Source: Pseudomonas sp. G2-4 (GTDB taxonomy: Bacteria; Pseudomonadota; Gammaproteobacteria; Pseudomonadales; Pseudomonadaceae). From it: a stretch of 64,000 nt of DNA. Positions 34,864-43,199 of the stretch are shown here, one piece after another. The notes below the pieces were generated by a model. That model was given only the letters and a program-made list of their open reading frames with translations. It had not been told where the DNA came from and did not search any database. Positions within the stretch are counted from its first letter, which is position 1; the number at the start of each line of letters is the position of its first letter. The stretch spans positions 5,574,501-5,638,500 of the forward strand of contig NZ_CP125957.1 of NCBI RefSeq assembly GCF_030064125.1, in the 5' to 3' direction. Position numbers and translations under genes: made by a program.

Positions 34864-35430
34864 TCAGGCCAGCAACTCCGCCGCCACCACGCCCCGCACG
34901 CCCTTGCCACAGAGTTGCTCCACCAGCGTCAAGGCGAACGCCAGGGCAGCGGCCGAGCCTTGGGCGGTGATGCAGTTGCCGTCCACCACCACCGGCTGGT
35001 CGACGAAGCTGCAACCGGACAGCTGTTGGCTCACTGCGGGCAAGCAGGTCATGCGGCGTTGGCGCAGTACGCCAAACGCCTGTAGCGCCAGGGCCGGGGC
35101 TTCGGCAATGGCGGCGAAGAAACGTCCGGTGGCGGCCTGGTCCTTGATCAGTTGTTGCAGCGGCTGGTGAGCCGCCAGGTGTTGAGCGCCGATGATGCCG
35201 CCGGGCAACACGATCAGGTCGAAATCCTGCACGAGCATGTCCACCAACATGCCATCGGCGGTCAGGCGCGTACCACGGGCACACGTGAACATCCTTCGTC
35301 CTTCGATGCTCGCCACGACCACTTCGATCTGCGCTCGACGCAGCACGTCGATCAGGGTCACGGTCTGCAGGTCATCGACACCTTCGGCGACCGTAATCAG
35401 GGCTCGAGGCAGCTTGGTTCCAGGCATCAT
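34864..35430 (-). CDS. DJ-1/PfpI-family protein with catalytic residues replaced
   Basis: 188 residues with the DJ-1 fold: RALITVAEGVDDLQTVTLIDVLRRA, LPGGIIGAQHL and the region around AAIAEAPALALQAFGVL. In active DJ-1 homologues the nucleophile lies in xICAAPA; here it reads IAEAP, with Ala109 in place of Cys. The conserved Glu (E18 in DJ-1) is Gln22, and the His of THP is Leu130. The codon for Ala109 is GCC, so this is not a sequencing frameshift. A glyoxalase or deglycase role is therefore unlikely; regulation or binding may remain. Confidence 0.88.
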   Translation of the reverse strand: MMPGTKLPRALITVAEGVDDLQTVTLIDVLRRAQIEVVVASIEGRRMFTCARGTRLTADGMLVDMLVQDFDLIVLPGGIIGAQHLAAHQPLQQLIKDQAATGRFFAAIAEAPALALQAFGVLRQRRMTCLPAVSQQLSGCSFVDQPVVVDGNCITAQGSAAALAFALTLVEQLCGKGVRGVVAAELLA

Positions 35431-35508
35431 GGGCGCGCTCTCCGCTGGGGTGGTTCCTCAAGCCTAGTCAGGATTGCCGGACCGCGTTCAGCTTGTCATA
35501 CCGACAGG

Positions 35509-35964
35509 TCATTTAATGTACAGCTGGGCCGACATCCGATTACCCGGTGCATTGATCGACAGGTTGCTGAAGCTGAAGGTGCCTGCCTGCTTGCCCTTCA
35601 GATCGAAGATGTACAAATAGCCGACGATCTTGGTCGTGGCTGAACAGTCATTGAGATTGCCATTGTTGTATGCACACACCGGCGAGCGGGTGCCATCGAC
35701 CTCGAAACCGTCCAGCGTGACTTGGGGCTGACGGCCGTAGCCAACCTCCAGCACATAGACTTTGATATTCGGCCCACTGTGATCGCAACGGGTCTGTTCC
35801 TGCCCTGGCGCGATATCCTCGAAACCACAGGCCGGCGATTCGACCTTGAGCACCTTGACCTCGCTCAAAGGCGGCGCCGACGCGGCATTGACGGCCTGCC
35901 CGGGCAACCACAAGCCCAGTGCGCAGCCCACTGCCGCCAGCCGTTTTTTATTCATGCGATACAT
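35509..35964 (-). CDS. small secreted protein, YolA/DUF4879-like
   Basis: 151 residues from ATG 35964, preceded by GGGGAGG. A Sec signal (MYRMNKKRLAAVGCALGLWL...AVNA) precedes ASAPPLSE. The mature part has four cysteines in likely disulfide pairs (PACGFEDI, TRCDHSG, PVCAYNN, NDCSATT) and beta-rich segments. The family resemblance to DUF4879/YolA is from memory. The function is unknown; periplasmic or extracellular location is inferred from the signal peptide. Confidence 0.7.
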   Translation of the reverse strand: MYRMNKKRLAAVGCALGLWLPGQAVNAASAPPLSEVKVLKVESPACGFEDIAPGQEQTRCDHSGPNIKVYVLEVGYGRQPQVTLDGFEVDGTRSPVCAYNNGNLNDCSATTKIVGYLYIFDLKGKQAGTFSFSNLSINAPGNRMSAQLYIK

Positions 35965-36169
35965 AAAGACCTCCCCGGAACCGCGCGCAGTATGGCCCAG
36001 TTGGCGCGTTGGCAAAACATCGGCGACGATCGCAGCCACAACGCTACGCTGCTGGTATGATGCGCGGCTTTTTCCGACCCACAGAAAATTCCCGGGCGCC
36101 GCTGGCGACCTGTGCTTTGCTGTTGAGGTCGATACATTCACGGCGCCCGACGCGCCACGGGGAGCAGAC

Positions 36170-37465
36170 ATGCTGGAAAGGCTGTTTCAACTCAAGGCAC
36201 ACAACACCAACGTGCGGACCGAGATCCTGGCGGGCGTCACGACCTTCCTGGCCATGGCCTACATCCTGTTCGTCAACCCGAGCATCCTCGGCGAAACGGG
36301 CATGGACAAGGGCGCGGTGTTTGTCGCCACCTGCCTGGCGGCGGCCATTGGCTCGACGGTCATGGGCCTGATCGCCAACTACCCGATCGCCCTCGCGCCG
36401 GGCATGGGCCTGAACGCCTTCTTCACCTACACCGTGGTCCTGCACATGGGCCACACCTGGCAAGTGGCGCTGGGCGCGGTGTTCATTTCCGCCGTGCTGT
36501 TTTTCCTGCTGTCGATCTTTCGCATCCGCGAGTGGATCATCAACAGCATCCCGCTGCCCTTGCGTTCGGCCATCGCGGCCGGTATCGGCCTGTTCCTGGC
36601 GCTGATCGCCCTCAATAACGCCGGCATCGTGGTGAAGAACCCGGCGACCCTGGTCGGCCTCGGCGACTTGAAGCAACCGGCACCGATCCTCGCGACCCTC
36701 GGCTTCGTCCTGATCGTCGGCCTCGAAGCGCTGAAAGTGCGCGGGGCGGTGCTGATCGGCATCCTGGCGGTCACCCTTGCTTCGATCCTGATGGGCTTCA
36801 CGCCGTTCGGCGGTGTGGTGTCCATGCCGCCCTCCCTGGCCCCGACCTTCCTGCAACTGGACATCAAGGGCGCCCTGGACATTGGCCTGGTGAGTGTCAT
36901 CTTCGCCTTCCTGTTCGTCGACCTATTCGACAACTCCGGCACCTTGATCGGCGTCGCCAAGCGCGCTGGCCTGATGGGCAAGGACGGCCACATGCCGAAG
37001 ATGGGCCGTGCGCTGATCGCCGACAGTACTGCCGCCATGGCCGGTTCGCTGCTGGGCACCTCCACCACCACCAGCTACATCGAATCGGCAGCGGGCGTCA
37101 GCGCCGGCGGCCGCACCGGCCTGACCGCCATCGTCGTGGCGATCCTGTTCCTGCTGGCGCTGTTCTTCTCGCCACTGGCCGCTAGCGTACCGCCGTTCGC
37201 CACCGCGCCGGCCTTGTTGTTCGTCGCCGTGCTGATGACCTCGGGCCTGGCGGAAATCGACTGGGACGACATCACCGTCGCCGCCCCGGTGGTGGTGACC
37301 GCCCTGGCCATGCCCTTCACTTATTCCATCGCCAACGGCATCGCCTTCGGTTTCATCGCCTGGACCGCCATCAAACTGGTGTCTGGCCGTGGCCGTGAGC
37401 TGAACCCGGCGCTGGTCATCCTGTCGATTCTGTTCGTGATCAAGTTGGGTTGGTTCAACGCATGA
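36170..37465 (+). CDS. NCS2/AzgA-type hypoxanthine/guanine permease
   Basis: 431 residues from ATG 36170 after GGGGAGC; the frame upstream is not coding. About 12-14 helices are seen. Signature segments are [47 protein letters not shown] and [18 protein letters not shown]. The AzgA group imports adenine, guanine or hypoxanthine by proton symport. The start of trmA overlaps its last codons, so the two are co-transcribed, a usual order in Pseudomonas. Confidence 0.93.
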   Translation: MLERLFQLKAHNTNVRTEILAGVTTFLAMAYILFVNPSILGETGMDKGAVFVATCLAAAIGSTVMGLIANYPIALAPGMGLNAFFTYTVVLHMGHTWQVALGAVFISAVLFFLLSIFRIREWIINSIPLPLRSAIAAGIGLFLALIALNNAGIVVKNPATLVGLGDLKQPAPILATLGFVLIVGLEALKVRGAVLIGILAVTLASILMGFTPFGGVVSMPPSLAPTFLQLDIKGALDIGLVSVIFAFLFVDLFDNSGTLIGVAKRAGLMGKDGHMPKMGRALIADSTAAMAGSLLGTSTTTSYIESAAGVSAGGRTGLTAIVVAILFLLALFFSPLAASVPPFATAPALLFVAVLMTSGLAEIDWDDITVAAPVVVTALAMPFTYSIANGIAFGFIAWTAIKLVSGRGRELNPALVILSILFVIKLGWFNA

Positions 37466-38541
37466 CTTTTGATTCCCAAGCCTACGCCGCGCAGCTGCAG
37501 GACAAGGTCACCCGCTTGCGTGACCTGCTGGCCCCGTTCGATGCACCAGAACCTGCGGTGTTTGACTCACCGCTGGAGCATTTCCGCCTGCGGGCCGAAT
37601 TCCGCCTGTGGCGCGAGGCCGGCGAACGGCATTACGCGATGTTCTCCCAGGACGACAAGCGCACGCCGATCCTCATCGAGGAGTTTCCCATTGCCAGCCT
37701 GCGCATCAATCAGCTGATGCCGCAACTCAAGGCCGCATGGCAGGCCAGCGCGCCCCTGAGCCACAAGCTGTTCCAGGTGGAGTTCCTGACCACCTTGGCC
37801 GGCGACGCGATGATCACCCTGTGCTATCACCGTCCGCTGGATGAGCACTGGCACGCAGCGGCCTCGAAGTTGGCGACTGACCTGGGTGTCAGCATCATCG
37901 GTCGTTCCAAGGGCAAACGGGAAGTGATCGGCCATGACTACGTGGTGGAGAAACTCGACGTCGGCGGCCGCACGTTCAGCTATCGCCAACCCGAAGGCGC
38001 CTTCACCCAGCCCAACGGCACGGTTAACCAGAAGATGCTCAACTGGGCCTACGAGGCATTGGGCGATCGCAGCGACGATCTGCTGGAGTTGTATTGCGGC
38101 AACGGCAACTTCACCCTGCCCCTGGCCACCCGTGTGCGCAAAGTATTGGCCACCGAAATCAGCAAGACCTCGGTGAACGCCGCGCTGAGCAACCTCAGCG
38201 AGAATGCGGTGGATAACGTGACGCTGGTGCGCCTGTCCGCTGAAGAGCTGACCGAAGCCCTGAACGAAGTCCGTCCGTTCCGGCGCCTGCATGGCGTCGA
38301 TCTGAAAAGCTATGAGTTCGGCAGCGTCTTCGTCGACCCGCCCCGCGCCGGCATGGACCCGGACACCTGCGAGCTGACCCGGCGTTTCGAGAACATCCTC
38401 TACATCTCGTGCAACCCGGAAACCCTCGCCGCCAACATCGCGCAACTGCACGACACCCACCGCATCACCCGCTGTGCAATGTTTGATCAATTTCCCTGGA
38501 CCCATCATATGGAATCCGGGGTGTTGCTGACTCGGCGGTAA
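37462..38541 (+). CDS. trmA: tRNA (uracil-5-)-methyltransferase TrmA
   Basis: 359 residues; ATG overlaps the permease stop as ATGA. It is SAM-dependent, making m5U54 in the T-loop. Motifs: [15 protein letters not shown] (SAM binding), [10 protein letters not shown], and the catalytic cysteine of ISCNPETLA. The length matches E. coli TrmA (366). It is followed by a REP pair. Confidence 0.96.
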   Translation: MTFDSQAYAAQLQDKVTRLRDLLAPFDAPEPAVFDSPLEHFRLRAEFRLWREAGERHYAMFSQDDKRTPILIEEFPIASLRINQLMPQLKAAWQASAPLSHKLFQVEFLTTLAGDAMITLCYHRPLDEHWHAAASKLATDLGVSIIGRSKGKREVIGHDYVVEKLDVGGRTFSYRQPEGAFTQPNGTVNQKMLNWAYEALGDRSDDLLELYCGNGNFTLPLATRVRKVLATEISKTSVNAALSNLSENAVDNVTLVRLSAEELTEALNEVRPFRRLHGVDLKSYEFGSVFVDPPRAGMDPDTCELTRRFENILYISCNPETLAANIAQLHDTHRITRCAMFDQFPWTHHMESGVLLTRR

Positions 38542-38554
38542 GCACAGTCCCCCC

Positions 38555-38650
38555 CGTGGCGAGGGAGCTTGCTCCCGCTGGGCTGCGCAGCAGCCCCAAG
38601 CTTTTTGCGGTTGCTGCGCAACCGAGCGGGAGCAAGCTCCCTCGCCACAG
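38555..38650. repeat. inverted REP pair (GTGGCGAGGG class)
   Basis: GTGGCGAGGGAGCTTGCTCC faces GGAGCAAGCTCCCTCGCCAC, with two inner GC-rich stems (GGGCTGCGCAGCAGCCC and GTTGCTGCGCAAC) after trmA. Confidence 0.85.
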
Positions 38651-38728
38651 TTTCCGTCTCCAAATTACCGACCTCTGAGGACCATGTTCGATCATCGAAC
38701 ACTTAATGGCCAATGACGGCGGCTTTAT

Positions 38729-38755
38729 TTGACCAAATTAACCATCTAGTACAAT
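38729..38755 (+). promoter_or_regulatory. aroQ promoter region with candidate TetR operator
   Basis: TTGACC (38729-38734) and TACAAT (38750-38755) form a possible -35/-10 pair with 15-bp spacing. They overlap TAACCATCTAGTACA (38739-38753), which shares 11 of 15 bases with the reverse complement of 43029-43043 upstream of quiC1. Overlap with the promoter suggests repression. Confidence 0.5.
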
Positions 38756-38813
38756 TTATCTCCACCGGCCGAAACCTGGCCGACGCCAACAATAAAAATG
38801 TGGAGAAATTGCG

Positions 38814-39254
38814 ATGCCTCCGATCGTTCTGGTGCTTAACGGCCCGAACCTGAACCTGCTCGGCACACGCGAGCCGGCGACCTATGGCCACGAAACCCTG
38901 GCTGACATCTCCACACTGTGCGGTCGCGCCGCTGAAGAGTTCGGCCTGGCGGTGGAATTTCGCCAGACCAACCAGGAAGGCGAATTGCTCGATTGGGTAC
39001 ATGGCGCCCGAGGCCGATGTGCCGGTATCGTCATCAACCCGGCGGCCTGGACCCACACCTCGGTGGCAATCCGCGACGCCCTGGTGGCCAGCGAAGTCCC
39101 GGTGATCGAAGTTCACTTGTCCAACGTCCACGCCCGGGAAACCTTCCGCCACCACTCCTTCGTCTCCTCCGTCGCCATCGGCGTGATGTGCGGGTTTGGC
39201 AGCCATGGTTATCGCCTGGCCCTGGAACATTTCAGTCAGCGGTTGAAGGGTTGA
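38814..39254 (+). CDS. aroQ: type II 3-dehydroquinate dehydratase
   Basis: 146 residues. Type II dehydroquinase blocks are all visible: [20 protein letters not shown], the [15 protein letters not shown] helix, [16 protein letters not shown], and [17 protein letters not shown]. It converts 3-dehydroquinate to 3-dehydroshikimate by trans-elimination. The gene order points to quinate catabolism rather than aromatic biosynthesis. The stop overlaps the start of the next gene (TGATG). Confidence 0.95.
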   Translation: MPPIVLVLNGPNLNLLGTREPATYGHETLADISTLCGRAAEEFGLAVEFRQTNQEGELLDWVHGARGRCAGIVINPAAWTHTSVAIRDALVASEVPVIEVHLSNVHARETFRHHSFVSSVAIGVMCGFGSHGYRLALEHFSQRLKG

Positions 39255-40111
39255 TGAGCATGTCGAATATCACTGTGCTGGCCGGCCTGATCGGCGCGGG
39301 CATCCAGGCGTCGCGCACGCCGGCGCTGCATGAGCGTGAAGGCGATGCCCAAGGCATGCGTTACCTCTATCGTCTGATCGACCTCGATGCGCTGAAACTC
39401 GACAGCGGCGCCCTGCCCGATTTGCTCAAGGCCGCCGAACGCATGAACTTCACCGGCCTGAACATCACCTTCCCCTGCAAGCAGGCGATCATCCCATTGT
39501 TGGACGAGCTGTCACCCGAGGCCCGAGGCATCGGCGCGGTGAATACCGTGGTGCTCAAGAATGGCAAACGCATCGGCCACAACACCGACTGCCTGGGGTT
39601 CGCCGAAGGTTTTCGCCGCGGCCTGGGGGATGTGGCGCGCCGACGCGTGGTGCAGATGGGCGCCGGTGGCGCAGGCGCGGCGGTTGCCCACGCCCTCTTG
39701 GCAGAAGGCGTACAGACGCTGAGTATTTTTGACGTCGAAGTCAGCCGTGCCGAGGCCTTGGCCAACAACCTGAACCAACACTTCGGCGCCGGCCGTGCCC
39801 GGGCCGGACATGACCTGCCCACCGCCATGACCGAGGCGGACGGCCTGGTGAACACCACGCCCATGGGCATGACAAAGCTGCCAGGCATGCCAGTACCGGC
39901 CGAGTTGTTGCGGGGCGAATTGTGGGTCGCAGAGATCGTCTACTTCCCACTGGAAACCGAACTGCTGCGCCATGCGCGCGCGCTGGGCTGCCGTACGCTG
40001 GACGGCGGCAATATGGCGGTGTTCCAGGCGGTGAAGGCGTTCGAACTGTTCAGTGGCGTCGTGCCGGATGCGCCGCGGATGCTGGAGCATTTCCAGGATA
40101 TGAATCACTGA
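39254..40111 (+). CDS. NAD-type shikimate/quinate dehydrogenase
   Basis: 285 residues from ATG 39254; ATG 39260 is equally possible (better spacing from AAGGG). The AroE fold is clear: NITFPCKQAIIPLLDE, GHNTDCLGFAEGF, QMGAGGAGAAVAHALL. The first substrate loop reads GIQASRTPALHE instead of the usual HSxSP, and after the second strand of the cofactor domain the residue is acidic (IFDVEVSRAEA), in place of NRT, which favours NAD over NADP. Both differences fit a catabolic quinate/shikimate enzyme. The likely orthologue is PA0244. Confidence 0.85.
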   Translation: MSMSNITVLAGLIGAGIQASRTPALHEREGDAQGMRYLYRLIDLDALKLDSGALPDLLKAAERMNFTGLNITFPCKQAIIPLLDELSPEARGIGAVNTVVLKNGKRIGHNTDCLGFAEGFRRGLGDVARRRVVQMGAGGAGAAVAHALLAEGVQTLSIFDVEVSRAEALANNLNQHFGAGRARAGHDLPTAMTEADGLVNTTPMGMTKLPGMPVPAELLRGELWVAEIVYFPLETELLRHARALGCRTLDGGNMAVFQAVKAFELFSGVVPDAPRMLEHFQDMNH

Positions 40112-40116
40112 AGAAC

Positions 40117-40206
40117 CTGTGGGAGCGAGCTTGCTCGCGATGACGGTGTGTCAGTCGCAATCGGTGTTGGCTATCGACCGCTATCGCGAGCAAGCTCGCT
40201 CCCACA
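40117..40206. repeat. inverted REP pair (GTGGGAGCGAGC class)
   Basis: TGTGGGAGCGAGCTTGCTCG and its inverted arm ending GCTCGCTCCCACA, between the dehydrogenase gene and the convergent tetR gene; a third partial arm (CCGCTCCCACA) follows. Confidence 0.85.
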
Positions 40207-40234
40207 CAAGCCCGCTCCCACATTCGGTTCGGTG

Positions 40235-40912
40235 TCAGGGCTGCAGGTAGCGCAGCACCGACTCACAGATCATCTCCCGATGCCGCTGCTTGATCGCTTC
40301 GTCCGACAAATCGATCTGAAAGATCTCACCGAACGTGTTGCGGTTGGACACCCGGTAAAAACAGAACGAATTGATCAGCAGATGCACATCCAGCGGTTCG
40401 AGGCCGGCGCGGAACACGCCCTCTTCGGCGCCTCGACGCAGGATCACGCCCAGGGAGTCGAGGATGGTGTTGGTCATCGCCTTGATTGCGCCTGACTGCT
40501 TCACGTATTCGGCGTTATGGATGTTCTCGATGCAGACGATGCGCACGAAATCCACATTGCGATCGTGGTGGTCGAAGGTGAACTCCACCAGCCGCCGAAT
40601 CGCATCGACCGGGGCCAGTTCCGCCAAGTGCAGGCGGCTCTCGGTGTTGCGGATATCACCGTAGAGTTTTTCCAGCACCTCGACGTACAACTGCTCCTTG
40701 CTGCCGAAGTAGTAATAAATCATGCGTTTGGAGGTGTGGATGCGTTCGGCGATGGCATCGACCCGGGCGCCGGACAGGCCCTGCTGGACGAACTCGACGA
40801 TAGCTTCCTGAAGAATGTTCTCCCGGGTTTTCTCCGGGTTGTTCTTGCGACTCTTGCGCGGCGCGGCGACAGGTTCGTCGAGGGCTGCGGAAAGCTCTGG
40901 ATTCATAGTCAT
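40235..40912 (-). CDS. TetR/AcrR-family regulator of the quinate block
   Basis: About 225 residues. The start is uncertain: ATG 40912 (MTMNPELS), ATG 40906 or ATG 40930 are all in frame with weak ribosome sites. The TetR helix-turn-helix is near residues 30-75 (TRENILQEAIVEFVQQGLSGARVDAIAERIHTSKRMIYYYFGSKEQLYVEVL). The ligand domain is full length. Position between aroE-like and quiC1, with both promoters sharing a motif, suggests control of the block by a quinate-pathway metabolite. The PA0243 position supports this. Confidence 0.85.
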   Translation of the reverse strand: MTMNPELSAALDEPVAAPRKSRKNNPEKTRENILQEAIVEFVQQGLSGARVDAIAERIHTSKRMIYYYFGSKEQLYVEVLEKLYGDIRNTESRLHLAELAPVDAIRRLVEFTFDHHDRNVDFVRIVCIENIHNAEYVKQSGAIKAMTNTILDSLGVILRRGAEEGVFRAGLEPLDVHLLINSFCFYRVSNRNTFGEIFQIDLSDEAIKQRHREMICESVLRYLQP

Positions 40913-41015
40913 TGCGGGGCTCACGGCCATCACTGCACAGGTGGGCGATTATGGGCCGCACCGTGCAGTGAAGGAAACCACGGCGTTGCCCTTTACCGCA
41001 GCGTTTACGATTTCC

Positions 41016-42917
41016 CTACAACTTGGCGTGCCGCACACCACCGCTGCGGGACTTGGCCATGGCCGCCAGCCGCACCGCGACGTTGGCCGCGCCGTACCCG
41101 GCGTAACCGTTCTTGCGCTGAATAATTTCAAAGAAAAACCGCCCTTCGAACGGCTCGGTGTAAACGTGAAACAACTCGCCGCCCTGGGCGTCACGGTCGT
41201 ACAGCACGTTGAAATACGCCAACTCGCTGAGGAACTCATCGTCAAAATCGAAACGCGCCGCCAAGTCGTCGTAATAGTTGAGCGGAATGTCCAGCAACGG
41301 CACGCCAGCCTCTTTGGCGCGACTGACCTGGGCGAAGATGTCATCGCAATCGAAAGCGATGTGATGCACGCCGGAGCCGCGATAACTCGACAGTGCGTGT
41401 GAGATCGCGGTGTTGCGGTTCTCGGAAATGTTCAGCGGCAGCCGGATCGAACTGCAACGGCTGCGCAAGGCCCGGCTTTTGACCAGACCATAGGGGTCGG
41501 GCAACACCACTTCGTCGTCGGCTTCGAAATCCAGCAGGCTCTTGTAGAACAGCACCCAACTGTCGAGGCTGTCGGCCGGCAGCGCCATCGCCATGTGGTC
41601 GATGCGCTTGAGGCCGGCGCCAATGACTGCACCGGGTTGCAGGTTAAAATCGGTGCCATAGACGTCGGCCTCCTGATCCACCAGGTAGATCAGGCTACCG
41701 TCCGGCGCGCGCACCGCCGCCAGCTCCAGTTCGTTGGGCCCGACCAAGCCACGATAGGGCTGGCCCTTGTAGGCCACGGCCCGCTCCAGGGCGCTGGCGC
41801 TGTCCTTGACCCGCACGGCGGTGGCGCACAGCGACGGCCCATGGGCTTCGAAAAAGCTGTGGGCAAAAGAATACGGCTCACAGTTGAGGATCAGATTGAT
41901 ATCGCCCTGGCGCAGCAGGCTCACGTTCTTGGAGCGATGCTGGCCGGCCTTGACGAATCCCAGCCGTTCCAGCCAATGGGACAGCTTGGCGCCGAGGTTA
42001 TCGTCCACGGCGAACTCGAGGAACTCGATGCCGTTGTATTCACTGGCCGGCGGCGTGGCGAAGAGAATATCGGCATGGCTGACGGGCGTGGCGTCTTCAG
42101 CCAGGCGCTGACGGGTCTTCTCCTCCAGGTACAGCAACGAGCGCAGGCCGTCGGCGGCATTGGCCCGTGGCGGCGCGGCGCGAAAGCCGTCGTTGAAGAT
42201 TTCCAGCGACAGCGGCCCGGTGTAGCCGCTCTTGATGATCGGTGCTAAAAAACCCGGCAAATCGAACTCGCCCTGGCCCGGGAAACACCGAAAATGCCGG
42301 CTCCACTCCAAGACGTCCATCGCCAGGACCGGCGCATCGGCCATTTGCACGAAAAAAATCTTCTCGCCCGGGATCTCGGCAATCGCACTCGGATCCCCCT
42401 TGAGGGACAAGGTGTGGAAGCTGTCGAGCAACACCCCGAGGCTGGGGTGATCGGCCTGGCGCACGATGTTCCAGACCTGTTGATAAGTATTCACGTGCCG
42501 GCCCCAGGCCAACGCCTCGTAGCCAATGCGCAAGCCCCGCGCACCGGCCCGTTCGGCCAATAGGCGCAGGTCATCGATCAGGATCTGTTCGTCGCCGACG
42601 CTGTCGGCCGAAGCATTGCTGCACACCAGCACCAGGTCGGTGCCCAGCTCCTGCATCAGATCGAACTTGCGCTCGGCCCGTTCCAGGTTGCGCGCCAGGC
42701 GATCGCGGCGGCAACCTTCGAAGTCACGAAACGGCTGGAACAAGGTGATTGCAATGCCCAGGTCGGCGCACATCTGCCTGATTTCCCGAGGGCTGCCATC
42801 GTAATAGAGAAGATCGTTCTCGAAGATTTCCACCCCATCGAAACCGGCGGCGGCAATGGCCTCGAGTTTTTCCGGCAGGGTACCGCTCAAGGATACGGTG
42901 GCAATGGAACGCTGCAT
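41016..42917 (-). CDS. quiC1: 3-dehydroshikimate dehydratase fused to an HPPD-like domain (QuiC1)
   Basis: 633 residues from ATG 42917, placed 8 nt after GGAG; eight upstream codons are rejected. Residues 1-280 are a TIM-barrel sugar-phosphate-isomerase type domain with likely metal ligands in EIFENDLLYYDGS, LLDSFHTL, FFVQMAD and LSLEIFNDGFRA. Residues about 295-633 form a vicinal-oxygen-chelate/HPPD-like part with metal-ligand positions His (RIDHMAMALP), His (GVHHIAFDCDD) and Glu (GRFFFEIIQ). The first domain converts dehydroshikimate to protocatechuate; a role for the second is not established in this family. Orthologue of PA0242 by order. Confidence 0.92.
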   Translation of the reverse strand: MQRSIATVSLSGTLPEKLEAIAAAGFDGVEIFENDLLYYDGSPREIRQMCADLGIAITLFQPFRDFEGCRRDRLARNLERAERKFDLMQELGTDLVLVCSNASADSVGDEQILIDDLRLLAERAGARGLRIGYEALAWGRHVNTYQQVWNIVRQADHPSLGVLLDSFHTLSLKGDPSAIAEIPGEKIFFVQMADAPVLAMDVLEWSRHFRCFPGQGEFDLPGFLAPIIKSGYTGPLSLEIFNDGFRAAPPRANAADGLRSLLYLEEKTRQRLAEDATPVSHADILFATPPASEYNGIEFLEFAVDDNLGAKLSHWLERLGFVKAGQHRSKNVSLLRQGDINLILNCEPYSFAHSFFEAHGPSLCATAVRVKDSASALERAVAYKGQPYRGLVGPNELELAAVRAPDGSLIYLVDQEADVYGTDFNLQPGAVIGAGLKRIDHMAMALPADSLDSWVLFYKSLLDFEADDEVVLPDPYGLVKSRALRSRCSSIRLPLNISENRNTAISHALSSYRGSGVHHIAFDCDDIFAQVSRAKEAGVPLLDIPLNYYDDLAARFDFDDEFLSELAYFNVLYDRDAQGGELFHVYTEPFEGRFFFEIIQRKNGYAGYGAANVAVRLAAMAKSRSGGVRHAKL

Positions 42918-43028
42918 GACGTCGGCTCCCGGTACAGGCATCGGCTACAGAAGGTGCGCCGCTTTTGAAAATACGTTTAAAAGAATGAGCCGATTATTGA
43001 GCTGCCAATTTCTTTGAGCAATTTAATA

Positions 43029-43043
43029 TGTACCATTCGGTTA
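43029..43043. promoter_or_regulatory. candidate TetR operator upstream of quiC1
   Basis: TGTACCATTCGGTTA; its reverse complement TAACCGAATGGTACA matches the aroQ site at 11 of 15 bases, with preceding A-tracts also similar. It lies 112 bp upstream of the quiC1 start and 157 bp before the divergent MFS gene. Confidence 0.5.
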
Positions 43044-43199
43044 GTTTTTTGGGCGATTATCGAACAAAATGCCGATTGCTGAATTGACGATTTTTTGCTC
43101 ACTGCGCACCATCGCTCCCACCTTGACGCAGGCCCTGGCCGCCAGCAAAGACTGAAAGACCCAGACCAACCATAAGAATTTCAAAAACGGGTACATGCT

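Noticed and set aside
36170..36200. Translation of the purine permease from 35846
   Set aside because: The upstream extension overlaps the divergent signal-peptide gene's start and lacks family similarity; ATG 36170 has a GGGGAGC ribosome site.
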